A DNA stretch of 64,000 nt, from assembly GCF_000313135.1 (NCBI RefSeq), contig NW_004457313.1:1247151-1311150 (forward strand), written 5' to 3'. Positions within the stretch are counted from its first letter, which is position 1. Each line of letters opens with the position of its first letter. Below, in pieces: positions 53,250 to 64,000 of the stretch. Both the position numbers and the translations under genes were made by a program. The DNA comes from Acanthamoeba castellanii str. Neff. Lineage: Eukaryota > Discosea > Longamoebia > Acanthamoebidae. The notes under the pieces were generated by a model, which worked only from the letters and a program-made list of their open reading frames with translations, had not been told where the DNA came from and did not search any database.

Positions 53250-55289
53250 ATGAAGATGGCCCCGGGGTGGAGGCGGGCGGCAGCTGGTCCAGCCAAGCTG
53301 GGCCATGCTCGAGCGATGGTGTTGCCTCGGGAGCTCCCTGGCACAGATGCGGCGGGAATCTGCACACTCCGGAGAAATGTGCATGCATCCCCTCTTGCCG
53401 CCCTACTTCCGCCTGCTCGGGTGCCCCTCCGCCCGCCACGGCATTTGATCTCCACAACTTCTTCTCCATCTCCATCTTTTCGTACTCTTCTTTCCGCGCG
53501 CTGCGCCTGCGCGAACACCACAGCAGCACCGCAACCCCGCCGGCGCCCACCCCATCGAGCGTTGTTCACCACAGAAGCGGGCGCCAACGACGTTGGCCAG
53601 CAGCAGCAGCAGCAGCACGGCTACTTGACGCTCTCGTTCTATCGGTTCGTGCGGCTGCCTCCGCCCGAAGCAACGGCCAAGGCCGAGCAGGCGGCGCTCG
53701 AGGCCGAGGCTGAGCAGATCGCGGCGGGCCGACGGGCCGCGAGGCTGGAGTCGCTGCGGCAGGAGCTGCTGGCCGACTGGCGCGAGGTGGGCGTGGTCGG
53801 GCGGGTCTACGTGGCCGAGGAGGGCGTCAACGCGCAGCTCAGCGTGCCGGCCCACCGGCTGGCCGAGTTCCGGGCGACGCTCGCGCGACGGCCCGCCGTG
53901 TTCGGTGACACGCAGGAGCTCTACCTCAACTTCACGGGCGACGGGCGGCCCACGGCCCAGGCCGCCTTCCGCAAGCTGCGGGTCAAGGTCCGCTCCCAGA
54001 TCGTGTCGGCCCAGGACGAGCTCAGCTTTCCGGCCCTGCTCCGCCCCAACGACCGCGACGATGAGTTGGCAGAAGGCTGCGGCCACGACAAAGAAGAAGA
54101 GGACGATGAGGGTGATGTGAACGCGACCAGTGGCGCTTCGGCAGCAGGCGGGAAGCCGGGCCGGCACCTCACCGTGGACGAGTGGCACGCGCAGATGCAA
54201 TCGCCCGACGCCGTGATCGTCGATGTGCGCAACCACTATGAAAGGTTTGGAGCGGGCCGGCTGGATGCCATTGCGTGTGCGTGTGCGTGTGCGGTTGTGT
54301 GTCGCGAGTCGCCCCCGGTGCTCACACGTGCGCGCACAGCGAGGTGGGGCGGTTTGAAGGGGCATTGACGCCCAACGTGAGCACCTACAAGGAGAGCTTT
54401 TCCCTCATCCGCGAGATGCTGCGAGGCAAGGAGGTTCGTCTTTCCCTCCTCCTTCTCTTGTGCGCACACGCACCACCGCACACGCACGTCACGCATTAAT
54501 TTGCTGAACCGCGCTGTATGCACACCACCACGCATGCAGGACAAACCGGTTCTGATGTACTGCACGGGTGGCATTCGATGTGAGAAAATGAGCCTCTTCT
54601 TGCACGAGCACGGTACTTCATCACCATGCGTGGTGGTGTGCATACAATGTGAACAAATTGATCTGCTGTGATTTGACTCAATTCACTGCGCTGCTGTCGT
54701 GACGACAGGGTTCAGCAACGTCAACCAGCTCAAGGGAGGGATCGTGACCTACGCGCGCGAGGTCAAGGAGAGAGGCCTGCAGTCTCGCTTCAAGGGCAAG
54801 AACTTTTGCTTCGATGATCGACTCGTACGGCACACAACACAAGACGCGCCTGCCCACGCGCACGCACCCCGGCCGGGGCGGAACAACACTCACCACCAAG
54901 CGAGTGGCGCCACTCGCTTCACCAGGGCGAGCCAGTGACCGAGGACATGCTGAGCGTGTGCCACCAGTGCGGGTCTCCCTGCAACGACCACACCAACTGC
55001 CGCAACGATGCCTGCTCGCACCTGTTCATCCAGTGTCCGTCCTGCCGAGAAACACACAAGGGTGCGCCGGAGCTTTCAAGCCCATGATTGTGTGAGTGAG
55101 CGGCTGATGCATGAATGATGTGGGCCACATGTGGCAGGCACGTGCGGAAGTGAGGAGTGCGCGCACACGACGGTCATGACAGAGGACGAGCTGCGCCACT
55201 ACCTCAAGCACAAGGGAGCGTCGTCCTTCAAGGAGCGCGTCCAGCGGCGCTTGCCCTTTGCTTTCTCCTTCCCAAAACAAAAAGCCTGA
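53250..55289 (+). CDS. trhO: TrhO/TSTD2-type rhodanese-domain tRNA uridine hydroxylase
   Basis: Six exons (53250-54244, 54340-54433, 54540-54612, 54709-54824, 54926-55061, 55138-55289) keep phase to the stop. N-terminal 110 residues are rich in Arg, Pro, Ser and Ala with a Gln run, probably an organelle presequence. Then the acylphosphatase-like domain ([36 protein letters not shown]), and the rhodanese domain [20 protein letters not shown] with active-site loop [18 protein letters not shown] Cys-rich tail follows ([36 protein letters not shown], probably zinc-binding). Bacterial TrhO makes 5-hydroxyuridine at tRNA position 34; human TSTD2 is the relative. Start chosen at 53250; a second Met follows at 53256. 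A poly-acid stretch (KEEEDDEGD) interrupts the linker between the domains. Confidence 0.9.
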
Positions 55290-55574
55290 CAGCAAAAACC
55301 GGAAAAACTGCTCAAGAAGAAAGAGCAAGTTGAGCTCCTTCTCCTGTGGAGAGCATTCCTTGCGTGCAAGTGAACCTTCCCACCGACCCGCCACACAGAG
55401 GTGCCACACTGCACAGTGACCCTGCCGGAGGCATGAAGACCAAGTTTTGGAGATCTCCCAGCATTTCCAGCACAAATTCCTTGTCCTGGAAATTCCTGCA
55501 AGTCTTGAATATTTCAGGTAAAAAGGAAAAACATGACACAAGAATAAAGGGAGCAATTAATATTGTATTTGTTG

Positions 55575-58124
55575 ATGGAAGAGCGACCAGTTCACGATGG
55601 TGGCGGTCCAGTAGTCGATGACGCATCACCACCGGCGGAGGTGGAGGGACTTGACGCGGCCCGTCCTACCGCAGAGGAGGCGGAACGCGACGAAAGCCAC
55701 CACGGCACGACCACCGCCCCCAGGTCGCGGCAGTGGTGGCCCCCCGCCTCGCTGGGCGATGACCACCCCCAGCCGCCCCCGGCCACCGACCCATCTGACG
55801 CCAGCGGCAGCGGCAGCCCCGAAGCGGAAGATGGCGAAGCCGAGGCGGAGGAAGAAGTCGAAGCTGGCCGCGACGCAGAACATGCCCGAGTAGGAGACGA
55901 CGGCAACTGGGGGTGGCTGCCAGCGATCGTGGCAGACGAGCCTTCAGGCGGGGCAGGCCGCGGGGGTCGGGGCCGAGGCCGCGGCACGGGTGGTGGCCGA
56001 GGCGGTGGCCGTGGCGGTGGCGGTGGTCGAGGTGGTCGAGGTGGTCGTGGCCGAGGCGGTGGTCGAGGTGGTGGTCGAGGCCGTGGGTGGCGGGGCGTGG
56101 TGGATTCGAGTCCGTACTGGCAGGGCGAGGGCTTCCCCGCGCCGCAGCCCAAGCGCCGGCCCATCACCGGCTGGCCCGCCTGGGACTCCCTCGTTCAGGT
56201 TCGAACGAACAGGAAACCCACCACGCGTCCCATAATAGCACTGACCGTGTGTCGTGTCGTGTCGTGTCGTGTGCCACACGCGCGCCAGTGCAGAAGTTGT
56301 ACGTGCTGGACTGGGAGGACAGCGACGAGTGGTTCGTGCCGCCGAAGGGACCCGGCGACACCGAGCTGGAGCGCGAGGCCAAGCTGGAGCGGGTCAAGGA
56401 GCGCCGGAAGCACCTCAAGTCCCTCGTGCGCTACAACCTCGTCCAGGGCCACGTCGCCCGCGCCATCCCCGGTACCCTCTTCAGCCCTCCTTCTTTCCTC
56501 ATCATCAGCCCTTTTCTGACTAACGTGTGCCGTGTGCCGTGTGCCGTGTGCCGTGGGTGTCGTGTCGTGCGCGGTGTGTGTCGTGTCATGTGCGGCGTGT
56601 GCGCACGCAGCCAAGAGCAGAGGGTACCAGTTCCCGTGTCGGGTGAGGAAGCCGAAGGACGACGCGGGCCTGGACTACATGGGGCAGCTGCCGTCGGAGG
56701 TGGTCTACTTCATCTTCTCCTTCCTCGACCCCGTGATCGACCTGCCCCGGGCCTCTGCCGTGTGCCACCTCTGGAACGCCATCGCCAGCGATCCCGTCTT
56801 CTGGATCCAACCCTTGCGCAGACGCGACATCAGTACGTGTCGTGTCGTGTCGTGTCGTGCGTGTCGTGTGCCGTATGTTGTGTATCGTGTCGTGTCGTGT
56901 TATGTTGACGTGTGTGTGTGTGTGTGTGCGGCGGACGCGACGCAGTGGGCAACACGGTGCTGCACTTGGCGGCGTCGAGTATCGACGAGGAGGTGGCGCT
57001 GCGGACGTGTGCCTACTTCATCCAGCGCGGCGCGGTGGTTGATGTCAGCAACCGGCGCGGCGACACGCCCCTCATCATCGCCACCACGCTGGGCCACCAG
57101 GCCCTCCAGCTCTTCCTCTCGCGGCACTCCGAGCGGTACCGGATGGAGGTCAGGGTGGGGTGGGGCCACTACAACTTCGAGATGGACGAGCTCATGTCGA
57201 TCGACGCCTACCAGCGGGTCGTAGAGTTCCTCGGTGCCCACATGCAGCGACTCTACCCCTGCCCCGCGGTACCTCACGACACTCGCACACACCACCGCAC
57301 ACGCACCACCGCACACGCGCACGTACACAGTTGAAATGTTGATGTTGGTGGCGTGGCGTGGCGTGGCGCAGCCGAGGGTGGTGGATGGCAGAAGCGAACC
57401 GGGCAGCGGCTTCTGGATGCACAAGCACCTGCCGCGGCACGCCTTCAAGTTCCTGCGCCACACACGCGAGGAGTTCCGCGACCGGCCGCTCGACCGCTGG
57501 GAGGTGGGCCTCGTCCGCCGGCGTCACCTCAAGACCGCGGCCACCACCACCGCCGTCGCCGCGCCAGTGTCGGCCGGTCAGGCCGACGAGTCGGACGCGG
57601 GCCGACCTCCGGCGGCCGTGGTGCGGTACTCGGCGCTCGACACTCAGCACTGGCTCGAGGTGAAGCAGAAGAGGCAACGAGAGCGGGACCAGCGGCTCGC
57701 GGCAGCGCTCCAACGCCTCGGCGGCGGTCGAGCCAAGAAGGCGCCGCCGCCTCGGATTGACCACCGGGGCACCTTCCCGCCCCTCCCCCTGCAGCGAGGG
57801 CGTGGACGCGGAGGGCGCGGAGGCCCGCCTCGTGGGGGACGCGGAGGGCGCGGAGGCGCCACCAACCCCCCATCATCGGCCACCACTTCCTCCTCCTCCT
57901 CCAGCAGCAGCAGCCGCACGTCGCCGTGGGCGAGCACCGGCGGGGCGGCTGACCCGCGAGGCGGCGGAAGAGGTGGCGGCCGAGGCGAGCGAGGAAGAGG
58001 AGGTGGACGAGGCGGACGAGGAGGAAGAGGAGGAGAGGACGGTAGAGGAAGAGGTAGAGGAGGAGGAGGGAGAGGTGAGGGACCAGCCAGAAAGGACAAG
58101 GGAAAGGAGAAGCTCGACGAGTAA
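55575..58124 (+). CDS. RGG-rich F-box/ankyrin protein
   Basis: Five exons (55575-56198, 56294-56471, 56611-56832, 56946-57268, 57372-58124) join to 699 residues. Layout: acidic N-terminus, a first RG/RGG tract (about 118-175), a short conserved block (KLYVLDWEDSDEWFVPPKG), an F-box (LDYMGQLPSEVVYFIFSFLD then ASAVCHLWNAIASDPVFW), ankyrin-like repeats (NTVLHLAASSIDEEVALRTC, VDVSNRRGDTPLIIATTLGH), then a long C-terminal RGG tract ending KDKGKEKLDE. F-boxes bind Skp1 in SCF ubiquitin ligases; RGG tracts bind RNA and are arginine-methylated. The combination suggests an RNA-linked substrate adaptor (inference). Introns 2-4 are packed with GTGTC or CA/CGCAC low-complexity sequence. The ankyrin part has only about two units, one of them split by an intron. 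Confidence 0.85.
56525..56604. repeat. (GTGCC/GTGTC)n array, F-box gene intron 2
   Basis: Tandem GTGCCGTGTGCC then GTCGTGTC units across most of the intron, ending near GCGCACGCAG. Confidence 0.85.
56834..56934. repeat. (GTGTC)n then (GT)n array, F-box gene intron 3
   Basis: Starts at the 5' splice site with GTACGTGTCGTGTCGTGTCG and continues as GTGTC then GT units almost to the acceptor. A similar CA/CGCAC array fills intron 4 (57280-57325). Confidence 0.85.
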
Positions 58125-58270
58125 ATGAAGTGGTGGATGAAGAAGTGGTGGATGATGATGGGTGAACGTGTTGTGTGAAAGGCTCCGCGAAAAGATAATT
58201 ACAGCGATCGTGTGCGGCGCACACCCACCCACTCCTTCTCTCCTTCTCTCACCTACCCTCGCTCTTCTCT

Positions 58271-58935
58271 TCAGAGCTTGGAGTCGAGGAAGGCGGCGAC
58301 GGAGACGAAGGAGTCGGCAAAGGCGACGAAGAGGAGGAGGGCGACGGCCACGGCGACGAGGTAGCGCGAGGGCGCGAGAGCCGACCCGCTGGCGCAGTAC
58401 CAGCCGGTCTGGTTGTTGGGCAGCGGGTTGAGGTGTCGGCTGTTCTCGATGCAGGCCTGGCCCTTGGGGCAGCTGTAGCACTCGAAGATGTCCTGCGTGG
58501 CGTTCACGGCCACGCAGCCGCAGCACTGGTAGTCGGCCACCATGCAGTAGGGGTCGCAGTAGGTGCGGTCGAGGAAGTCAAAGTACTGCGAGCAGCAGCC
58601 GCCGGCGTCGCTGCCCGTGCACGGGTCGCAGGGCGCGGGGCACGTCGTGTTGGCCGCACCTTCCACTCCCGCCTGGCCGCAAAGCACACACATCACATCA
58701 CATCGCCACAATTTGATTTGTTAAATAAAAGAAATAACAATTAATAGAATACAAAGCTTGGTATTCACACAACATGAAGTGATTGATGGATGTGATCTCT
58801 CATAAACCGAAATTCGCATTTGTGGGGGGGACAGATGAAAGTCGGGCAGGGATGATCGAAGAGGGGAGGTACCGTGAAAAGGGAGAAGAGGCACAAGGCG
58901 ACGAGCACCTGAATGAAAGTTGATGTAGCCGACAT
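58271..58935 (-). CDS. small Cys-rich surface protein (signal peptide plus C-terminal hydrophobic tail)
   Basis: Two exons (58935-58873, 58672-58271; phase 0) give 155 residues. Signal peptide SATSTFIQVLVALCLFSLFT. The mature part has about 16 Cys in 90 residues with doublets and spacing such as CPAPCDPCTGSDAGGCC, YCDPYCMVADYQCCGC and CYSCPKGQACIEN, i.e. a disulphide-knotted extracellular module, with Asn glycosylation sites (NTT, NAT, NQT). The C-terminus is hydrophobic (YLVAVAVALLLFVAFADSFV) with a short tail, fitting a membrane or GPI anchor. No family recognised. The short first exon would be easy to miss. Confidence 0.75.
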
Positions 58936-59286
58936 CTGTCTGATGATTGTTGGAAATTTTGGATAGTGGCGTGAAGATTATCGACGAGGTAGGGGGAAAT
59001 GCGGCCGCTGGGATGTGTCGCGCGTGTCTGCCTGATGCTTCAAAATCGGCGTGAGGGGGAGACTTGTGTGGTTCTTCACGATCAAGAAAGACCCCGAACA
59101 CGAGAAGACACCACAGAAAATGTGAAGGAATTCACCCCACGCGCTTCTACAGCGCAACGCTGCGCAATTTGTGCACACCGCCAGCTCAGAAGAAGACGCA
59201 ACTGGTTGGTGGTTGCACCTCTTCTTGTTCTTCTTCTTCTGCTTCTTGAAGAGGTGACACAGTACAAGCCGACTAGGTCTATGATC
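58936..59286. other. intergenic, no gene seen
   Basis: About 350 bases between two minus-strand genes: promoter of the Cys-rich protein gene and 3' flank of the Roco gene. A TTCTTCTTCTTC-type run lies at 59225-59250. Nothing else supported. Confidence 0.45.
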
Positions 59287-62200
59287 TTACTTGCCCTTTC
59301 TTCGTGATTCTGTCTCGGTGCCCAGCTTGGCGAGCTCGGCCTCGATGGTGGGCACGATCTCGTCGAACGACGGCCGCTCCTGCGGGTTGTGCCGCCAGCA
59401 GGCCTGCATGAGCGCGGCGAAGCTCGGCGGGCAGCCGCTGCTGGCGGGCGGCGGCGTCGGACGACAAGTGCCGTCCACGATCGCGTTACGGCAGTCCATC
59501 GCCTGGAAGTACCCATTCCGCTGGAACCTACAGCCGAGCCGACGAGTCAACACACATGGTGGCCACCATGATGATGAGCGAGAATGATGACGACGACACA
59601 CGAATGAAGTTGAGTTACGTACTTGTCCCAGTATTCGGTCGTGTAGGGCAGCTGTCGCGTAGCGATCTCCCACAAGACGATGGCAAAACTGTGCGCGCGC
59701 GACGAGGATGAAAGAAGTGAGCTCGAGTGTGCCGCTACAGAGGCGAGGAGTAGAGAGAGTGAGCAAGAAACTGAGGAGGAAGAGAAACCTGTAGATGTCG
59801 GAGCGCTCGTCGTATTCGACGCGCTTGTGGCTCAACACCTCGGGAGCCAGCCACTGCCAAGTCCGCAGGGCCTCGTCGAGCGTCGAATTGACGTGCTGGG
59901 CCAAACCTGCATCCCCCACATACCAATCGTCGGTCAGCCTGCCGAACACCGAACGGCGGCGCCTCGGTGCGGTGAAGGGGCATTGGTACCAAAGTCGCCG
60001 ATCTTTGCCACGACGGGTGCGCTGGTCGACGTGCTGGCCAACTGAATTGGGAAGCACGCGCGAGAGCGTTAGACACACGTGTGCGTGCGTGCGTGCGTGC
60101 GTGTGTGTGTGTGTGTGTGTGCGTGTGTGTGTGTGTGTGTGTGCGTGTGTGTGTGTGTGTGCGTGCGCGCGCGCGTTGATTGAACGGCTACGTACGAAGA
60201 TGTTGGGGCTGCGCAAGTCGCGGTGGACGATGGGCGGTTGGTAGGAGTGGAGGTATCGCATGCCCTTGGCCACGTCGAGCGCGATGCGCCATCGGAGCCG
60301 CCACGGAATGCGGTCATCTGATACCGGCGGGGGTCGTCGCTTGAGGCAGCCCGACGGGAGAATGCCCCGCACGTTGTGGGTGGTCACCACCTCGCACATG
60401 TCATGATTCTCCAAGTCCTTGTGAATCGCCACCACATCGCCTGCAACCGACATACATGGATTATCAGCATTCCAAGCATTCCAAGAGCTGAGCCAGCTTG
60501 CATGCGAAAAAACACTGTGCGGCGTACCCAGCTTGACGGGCGCCGGAGAGAGGCCGCCGATGGGCTTGATGTGGTCGTGCGACGGATGGGAGCAGGCCAC
60601 GTGCGCCATCTGGGTGGAGACCAGCAGGCGGTGGAGGTCGCCCCGCGGCACGTACTCCATTACCATCGAGACGGGCTCGTAGCAGATTCCGAAGAGCTTC
60701 ACGATGTTGTCGTGCTCCAAGTAGCTGCATGGATCATTGATCATTGTGATGAATGAGCCACGCAAAAGAAGGTAATGATAATGCAAACGAGCGAGCGAGC
60801 GAGTTCAAGTGAAGAAGAAAACGCGTTACCTCATCAAGAAGGTCTCGTGGCGGAACTCGTCAAAGATCTTGAAGTCCTGTGTGTCGTTCTTTTCCACTTC
60901 CAGACCCTGCTCCACGAGGTTACGCTGCCGGGATCCGTGTCAGCCCAAGCCGTGTGGTGGGTGGGTGGTGGGTGATGGGTGGTGGGAGCGCACCTCGCCG
61001 GCTCGGGACAACTCCTTAATGGCCACCACCGTGCGGTTCCACGAGCCGCGGTAGACCACGCCGAACCCGCCGTCGCCGATCTTCTTCTCCTTGCGCAGCT
61101 CGCTCTCCTTGATGCTGCGCACGCCCGCCAGGAGCAGGTCGGGCGCGGCCCGCTTCACGCTCACCTCGTGTCCGCCCCGCTGGCACACCATCTTCTTCTT
61201 GGACTGGATCGAGTCGATGACCTCGCGATAGCAGAACGTCGGCACCTCGGCCGGAGAAGGAGGAGCGGCGGGAGCCTCGCCCTCGTCCGTCGCAGTGACC
61301 TCTCCTCCGCTCGCGTCGGCGCCAACGGTTGCGGGGCCGGACCCAGAGTCGGCCATGCACAGCGGGCACAGCACCTTCTTGATGACCCGAAGCCCTGGCG
61401 GTGACACGAGAGTTAAGCGGAGACAAAAAGGAAAAAAGTTGAAGGCGACTTAGTACGCACCGACGCAGCCCATGAGCAGACTGTCGATGCTGTAGACGGC
61501 CTGCTCCAGCAGCTTGCTCAACTTGGCCGAAGAGTCTTTCCCCCGCTTTCCTGGCACTGCGTGCACACAGTGATGGGTTGGTGAGGCAGCCACGCAGTGT
61601 TTGCTTTTGGAAGAGGGGGAGGGATAGGCGGCCACACAACAAACAAGGAAGCGTACCATTCTCGACGCGCGCGGAGACGATGATGCGGTAGCTCGGGTCG
61701 AGCTGTTGCATCATGAAGAGCGTCTCCTTCCTCCCTTCCACCTCCAGCTCCACCACCAAGCCGCTGCGCCACGCCACCACAAAATGGACATTCGGGATGT
61801 GCAACACCTGTGGTGTCCATCACCGTTCGCCACCGCGCGTTGTTGGGTCAGTGTGCCACGCGCTTTTGAGTAGTAGCTTGGATGGGGGGAAGGGGGAGCG
61901 TACCCGAACGATGAGCCGGCAGAACAGGCCGATGGGGAGGAAGGAGAGATCGTAGAAGCGACCGAACGGGATGACCCCCGCCGGACAGGCCGACGGCCAC
62001 GCGGTGTCCAGCTCTGCTGGGCAGTCCTCGGGCAGAAGCGACGGAGCCACCAGTGTTTTTTCCTCCTTACCCCGTCGTAGCGGGAAGAGGATCTGTGGTG
62101 GTGGGGGAAAGTGAGCGTGTGCGTGCGTGGATGGATGGGTGTGGTGGTACTTGCCTGGAATCGTTCGAATATTCTCTGGAGAGAGGAATGGAGTTCGGGC

Positions 62201-64000
62201 GGGTAGTCGCGCCAGACCCACTGACGGAGGTCGCTTTCGCCGACGAGGCCATTCTTGATCCACTTGTTGTTGAACGAGACGACACTCTTCATCACGTCGG
62301 CCAACCATTGCGGATCGATGATGACCAAATCCTTTAGCGATCCGAACGGGTCGTCAAAGTGCACCAAGCAGCCCACGTCCTGTACACACCACACGCACGC
62401 AGTCAGTTCGAACACTGACCAGAAGCGTGGAGGGTGGAAAGAGGGCTATCGTACGTGGAAGAAGGAGACCACTTCGTTGATGGAGTCCGCTTCGATCTTG
62501 CAACTCAGGCCCAGCCGTACCATGTGGTCCCAGTTGATGAATCGCACGTACTCCTTCTTGTCCCGCTTGCGCACCGAGAGCGGGCCGGTCGTCAGCAGCA
62601 CGTTCTCCGATGACCCCAAATCCGAGATCGTGCTCGAATGCGCTTGGGCGCCTGCCAGGAGCGAGAGTGCGTCAGCGACCAAGCGAAGTGGAATGTGCGG
62701 AATGCGGTACGAGAGAGCTTGCTTGCGAGTAGTAGTCGACGTACCCTCCTTGCGCATGTTCTGGAGGATCTGGAACAGGTCGAAGTAGGAGCCGGGGATG
62801 ACCTGCTTGAGGAACGAGTGCTTCTTGGCCCCGAGCACGAGTTCGTTGATGAGCTCCGGGATGCCCTCCTTCGTCTTGGAGCTCACGAACACCACCTTGC
62901 GGATGTTGGTGTCCTCCCTGTGGGTGGGTGTGATGTCGTGTGAGTCGTTTAGCATAGACAACGCCAGCAAGCAGGTCGATTGAGGACTAGGGAAGGCACT
63001 GGGAAGGAGTAACACCTGCTGAGCGCACGACCCAAATCATGAAGCTTAGAGCGGTCGCACTGATCGGAATCGATGTGCGTGCCAACGATGAACACGGGCG
63101 TCTCCACACCTGCGACCCCGCCAAAGCACCGGTGAGATTATGGGTACGCGCACGGGACGAGACGTATTCGCATATACCCTGGGTGCTGGCCCGGATCTGC
63201 TTGATCCAGTATCGGACGTTGTGGAGATCCTCGTTGGTGACATTGAACACGACCAGGTACATGGAGCGTGCAGTGAGGAAGAACTGGTGCGTGGGATAGA
63301 ACACCAGCTGTCCTCCAAAGTCGTACCTGCACACCGCTCGCTCCTGTTAGGAGTGGAGAACGCGTAGTTACGTGGATGGGGGGGCGGGCGGGCCGTGCGT
63401 ACGTCTGAAAAATGATTTCGTTGTCGGGGCCATCCTTGTCAGGCTTGAATTTTTTGTTCAGGGCCGACTCGCTTATGCTGAGCTCGCCCATTTCGATTCC
63501 GTCCGTGCTGAGCTGCGTGGGTCCGTCCTTTGACTGCCAGGAGAAAACACCAACACACCGGTTCGTGAGTTGCGGCTCCCACGGCGGTGGTTTGAAAGTG
63601 GCCCTGTGATCGCATATACCTTAATGCGGCCAAAGCTCTTGAGGCTCAGCGTGCCGCTGTGCTTGCGTGGCGAGTGGGGAGCCTTGGTGTCGCCGAGATG
63701 CTTGCGGAAGGCGCGGAGGAGAGTGGTTTTGCCGACGGCCTCCTTGCCCACGAACATGAGCTTCACCCGGTTCCACTTCACGCGCGAGACCTCGAGCTGC
63801 CGGAGGTAGACCAGCAGACGCTTGAGCCCGCCCTCCTTGACCTCGGTCGGAATACTCTCGAGCGGATTCCCCTCGAGCCTGACTTCCTTGAGGTTGGTCA
63901 TTTGGGTCAGGAAGAACGGCAGCACGTTGATCTGGTTGAACGACAGATCGATCTTCTTGGCGCTGGTCAGCTGCTCGACCCACTCCGGCACATTCTTCAG
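59287..64000 (-). CDS. Roco protein: LRR, Roc GTPase, COR, TKL kinase (5' part outside window)
   Basis: Multi-domain GTPase-kinase of the LRRK2/Dictyostelium Roco type; the N-terminal leucine-rich repeats continue past the right edge. Seen from the edge: the last LRR units (KKIDLSFNQINVLPFFLTQM, LKEVRLEGNPLESIPTEV), Roc P-loop LMFVGKEAVGKTTLLRAF, switch motif YDFGGQLVFYPTHQFF, VFIVGTHIDSDQCD, then a COR region (VRFINWDHMVRLGLSC, LVIIDPQWLADVMKSVVSFN, LPIGLFCRLIVR). After a linker with CPLC and Pro/Ala-rich sequence comes a kinase: KIGDGGFGVVYRGSWNRTVV, NIVKLFGICYEPVSMVMEYV, HRDLRSPNIF, DFGTN, WLAPEVLSHKRVEYDERSDI and a final QERPSFDEIVPTIEAEL. About 17 exons; several borders approximate. An unusually long insert (about 60-80 residues) separates the hinge from the catalytic loop. 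Confidence 0.87.
60079..60177. repeat. (GT)n/(GTGC)n array in an intron
   Basis: About 100 bases of GT and GTGC units inside the kinase-domain part of the Roco gene, between the exons carrying HRDLRSPNIF and DFG; the sense strand reads (CA)n. Confidence 0.9.

Overview
The window is GC-rich, intron-dense nuclear DNA of a protist. The gene families fit an amoebozoan very close to Acanthamoeba: receptors built as kinase-cyclase-kinase, a Roco kinase, short introns that mostly start GTAC or GTGC, and gene spacing of a few hundred bases. This is inference from sequence features; no database was searched. Exons were placed by hand from reading frame, GT-AG sites and phase. Where I checked every exon sum the model is probably right to the base. 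Models marked approximate are not.

Layout, left to right. 1-11.9 kb: a partial tRNA dihydrouridine synthase, a multi-pass membrane protein, a mitochondrial RTN4IP1-type oxidoreductase, a SPRING1 (SREBP-regulating) homologue, a membrane protein with an acidic tail carrying two LIR-like motifs, a DUF885 metalloprotein, and a broken beta-helix gene. 11.9-32.6 kb: three large receptor genes, each with signal peptide, ectodomain, EGF-like motif, one membrane helix, kinase, class III cyclase-like domain and second kinase. The first two share a tandem PstS/phosphate-binding-protein-like ectodomain. The third has a 5'-nucleotidase fold whose catalytic metal ligands are nearly all gone. A small four-helix membrane gene lies between the first two receptors.

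33-44.9 kb: a secreted nucleoside hydrolase directly upstream of the third receptor, a trans-3-hydroxy-L-proline dehydratase/proline racemase family enzyme, the ribosome-biogenesis pair UTP25 and RRP15 diverging from a 203-base gap, and a membrane-anchored flavin amine oxidase. 45.4-49.7 kb: a secreted fusion of a cyclooxygenase-like haem dioxygenase with a cytochrome P450. 50-58.9 kb: a doubtful small gene, a family 1 glycosyltransferase with a C-terminal membrane anchor, a TrhO/TSTD2 tRNA hydroxylase, an RGG/F-box/ankyrin protein, and a small Cys-rich surface protein. 59.3-64 kb: the 3' part of a Roco (LRR-Roc-COR-kinase) gene running off the right edge.

The most interesting content is the receptor cluster, above all the third receptor. 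It looks like a dead ecto-5'-nucleotidase that kept its nucleoside pocket and became a sensor, sitting next to a secreted nucleoside hydrolase. The cyclooxygenase-P450 fusion is second.
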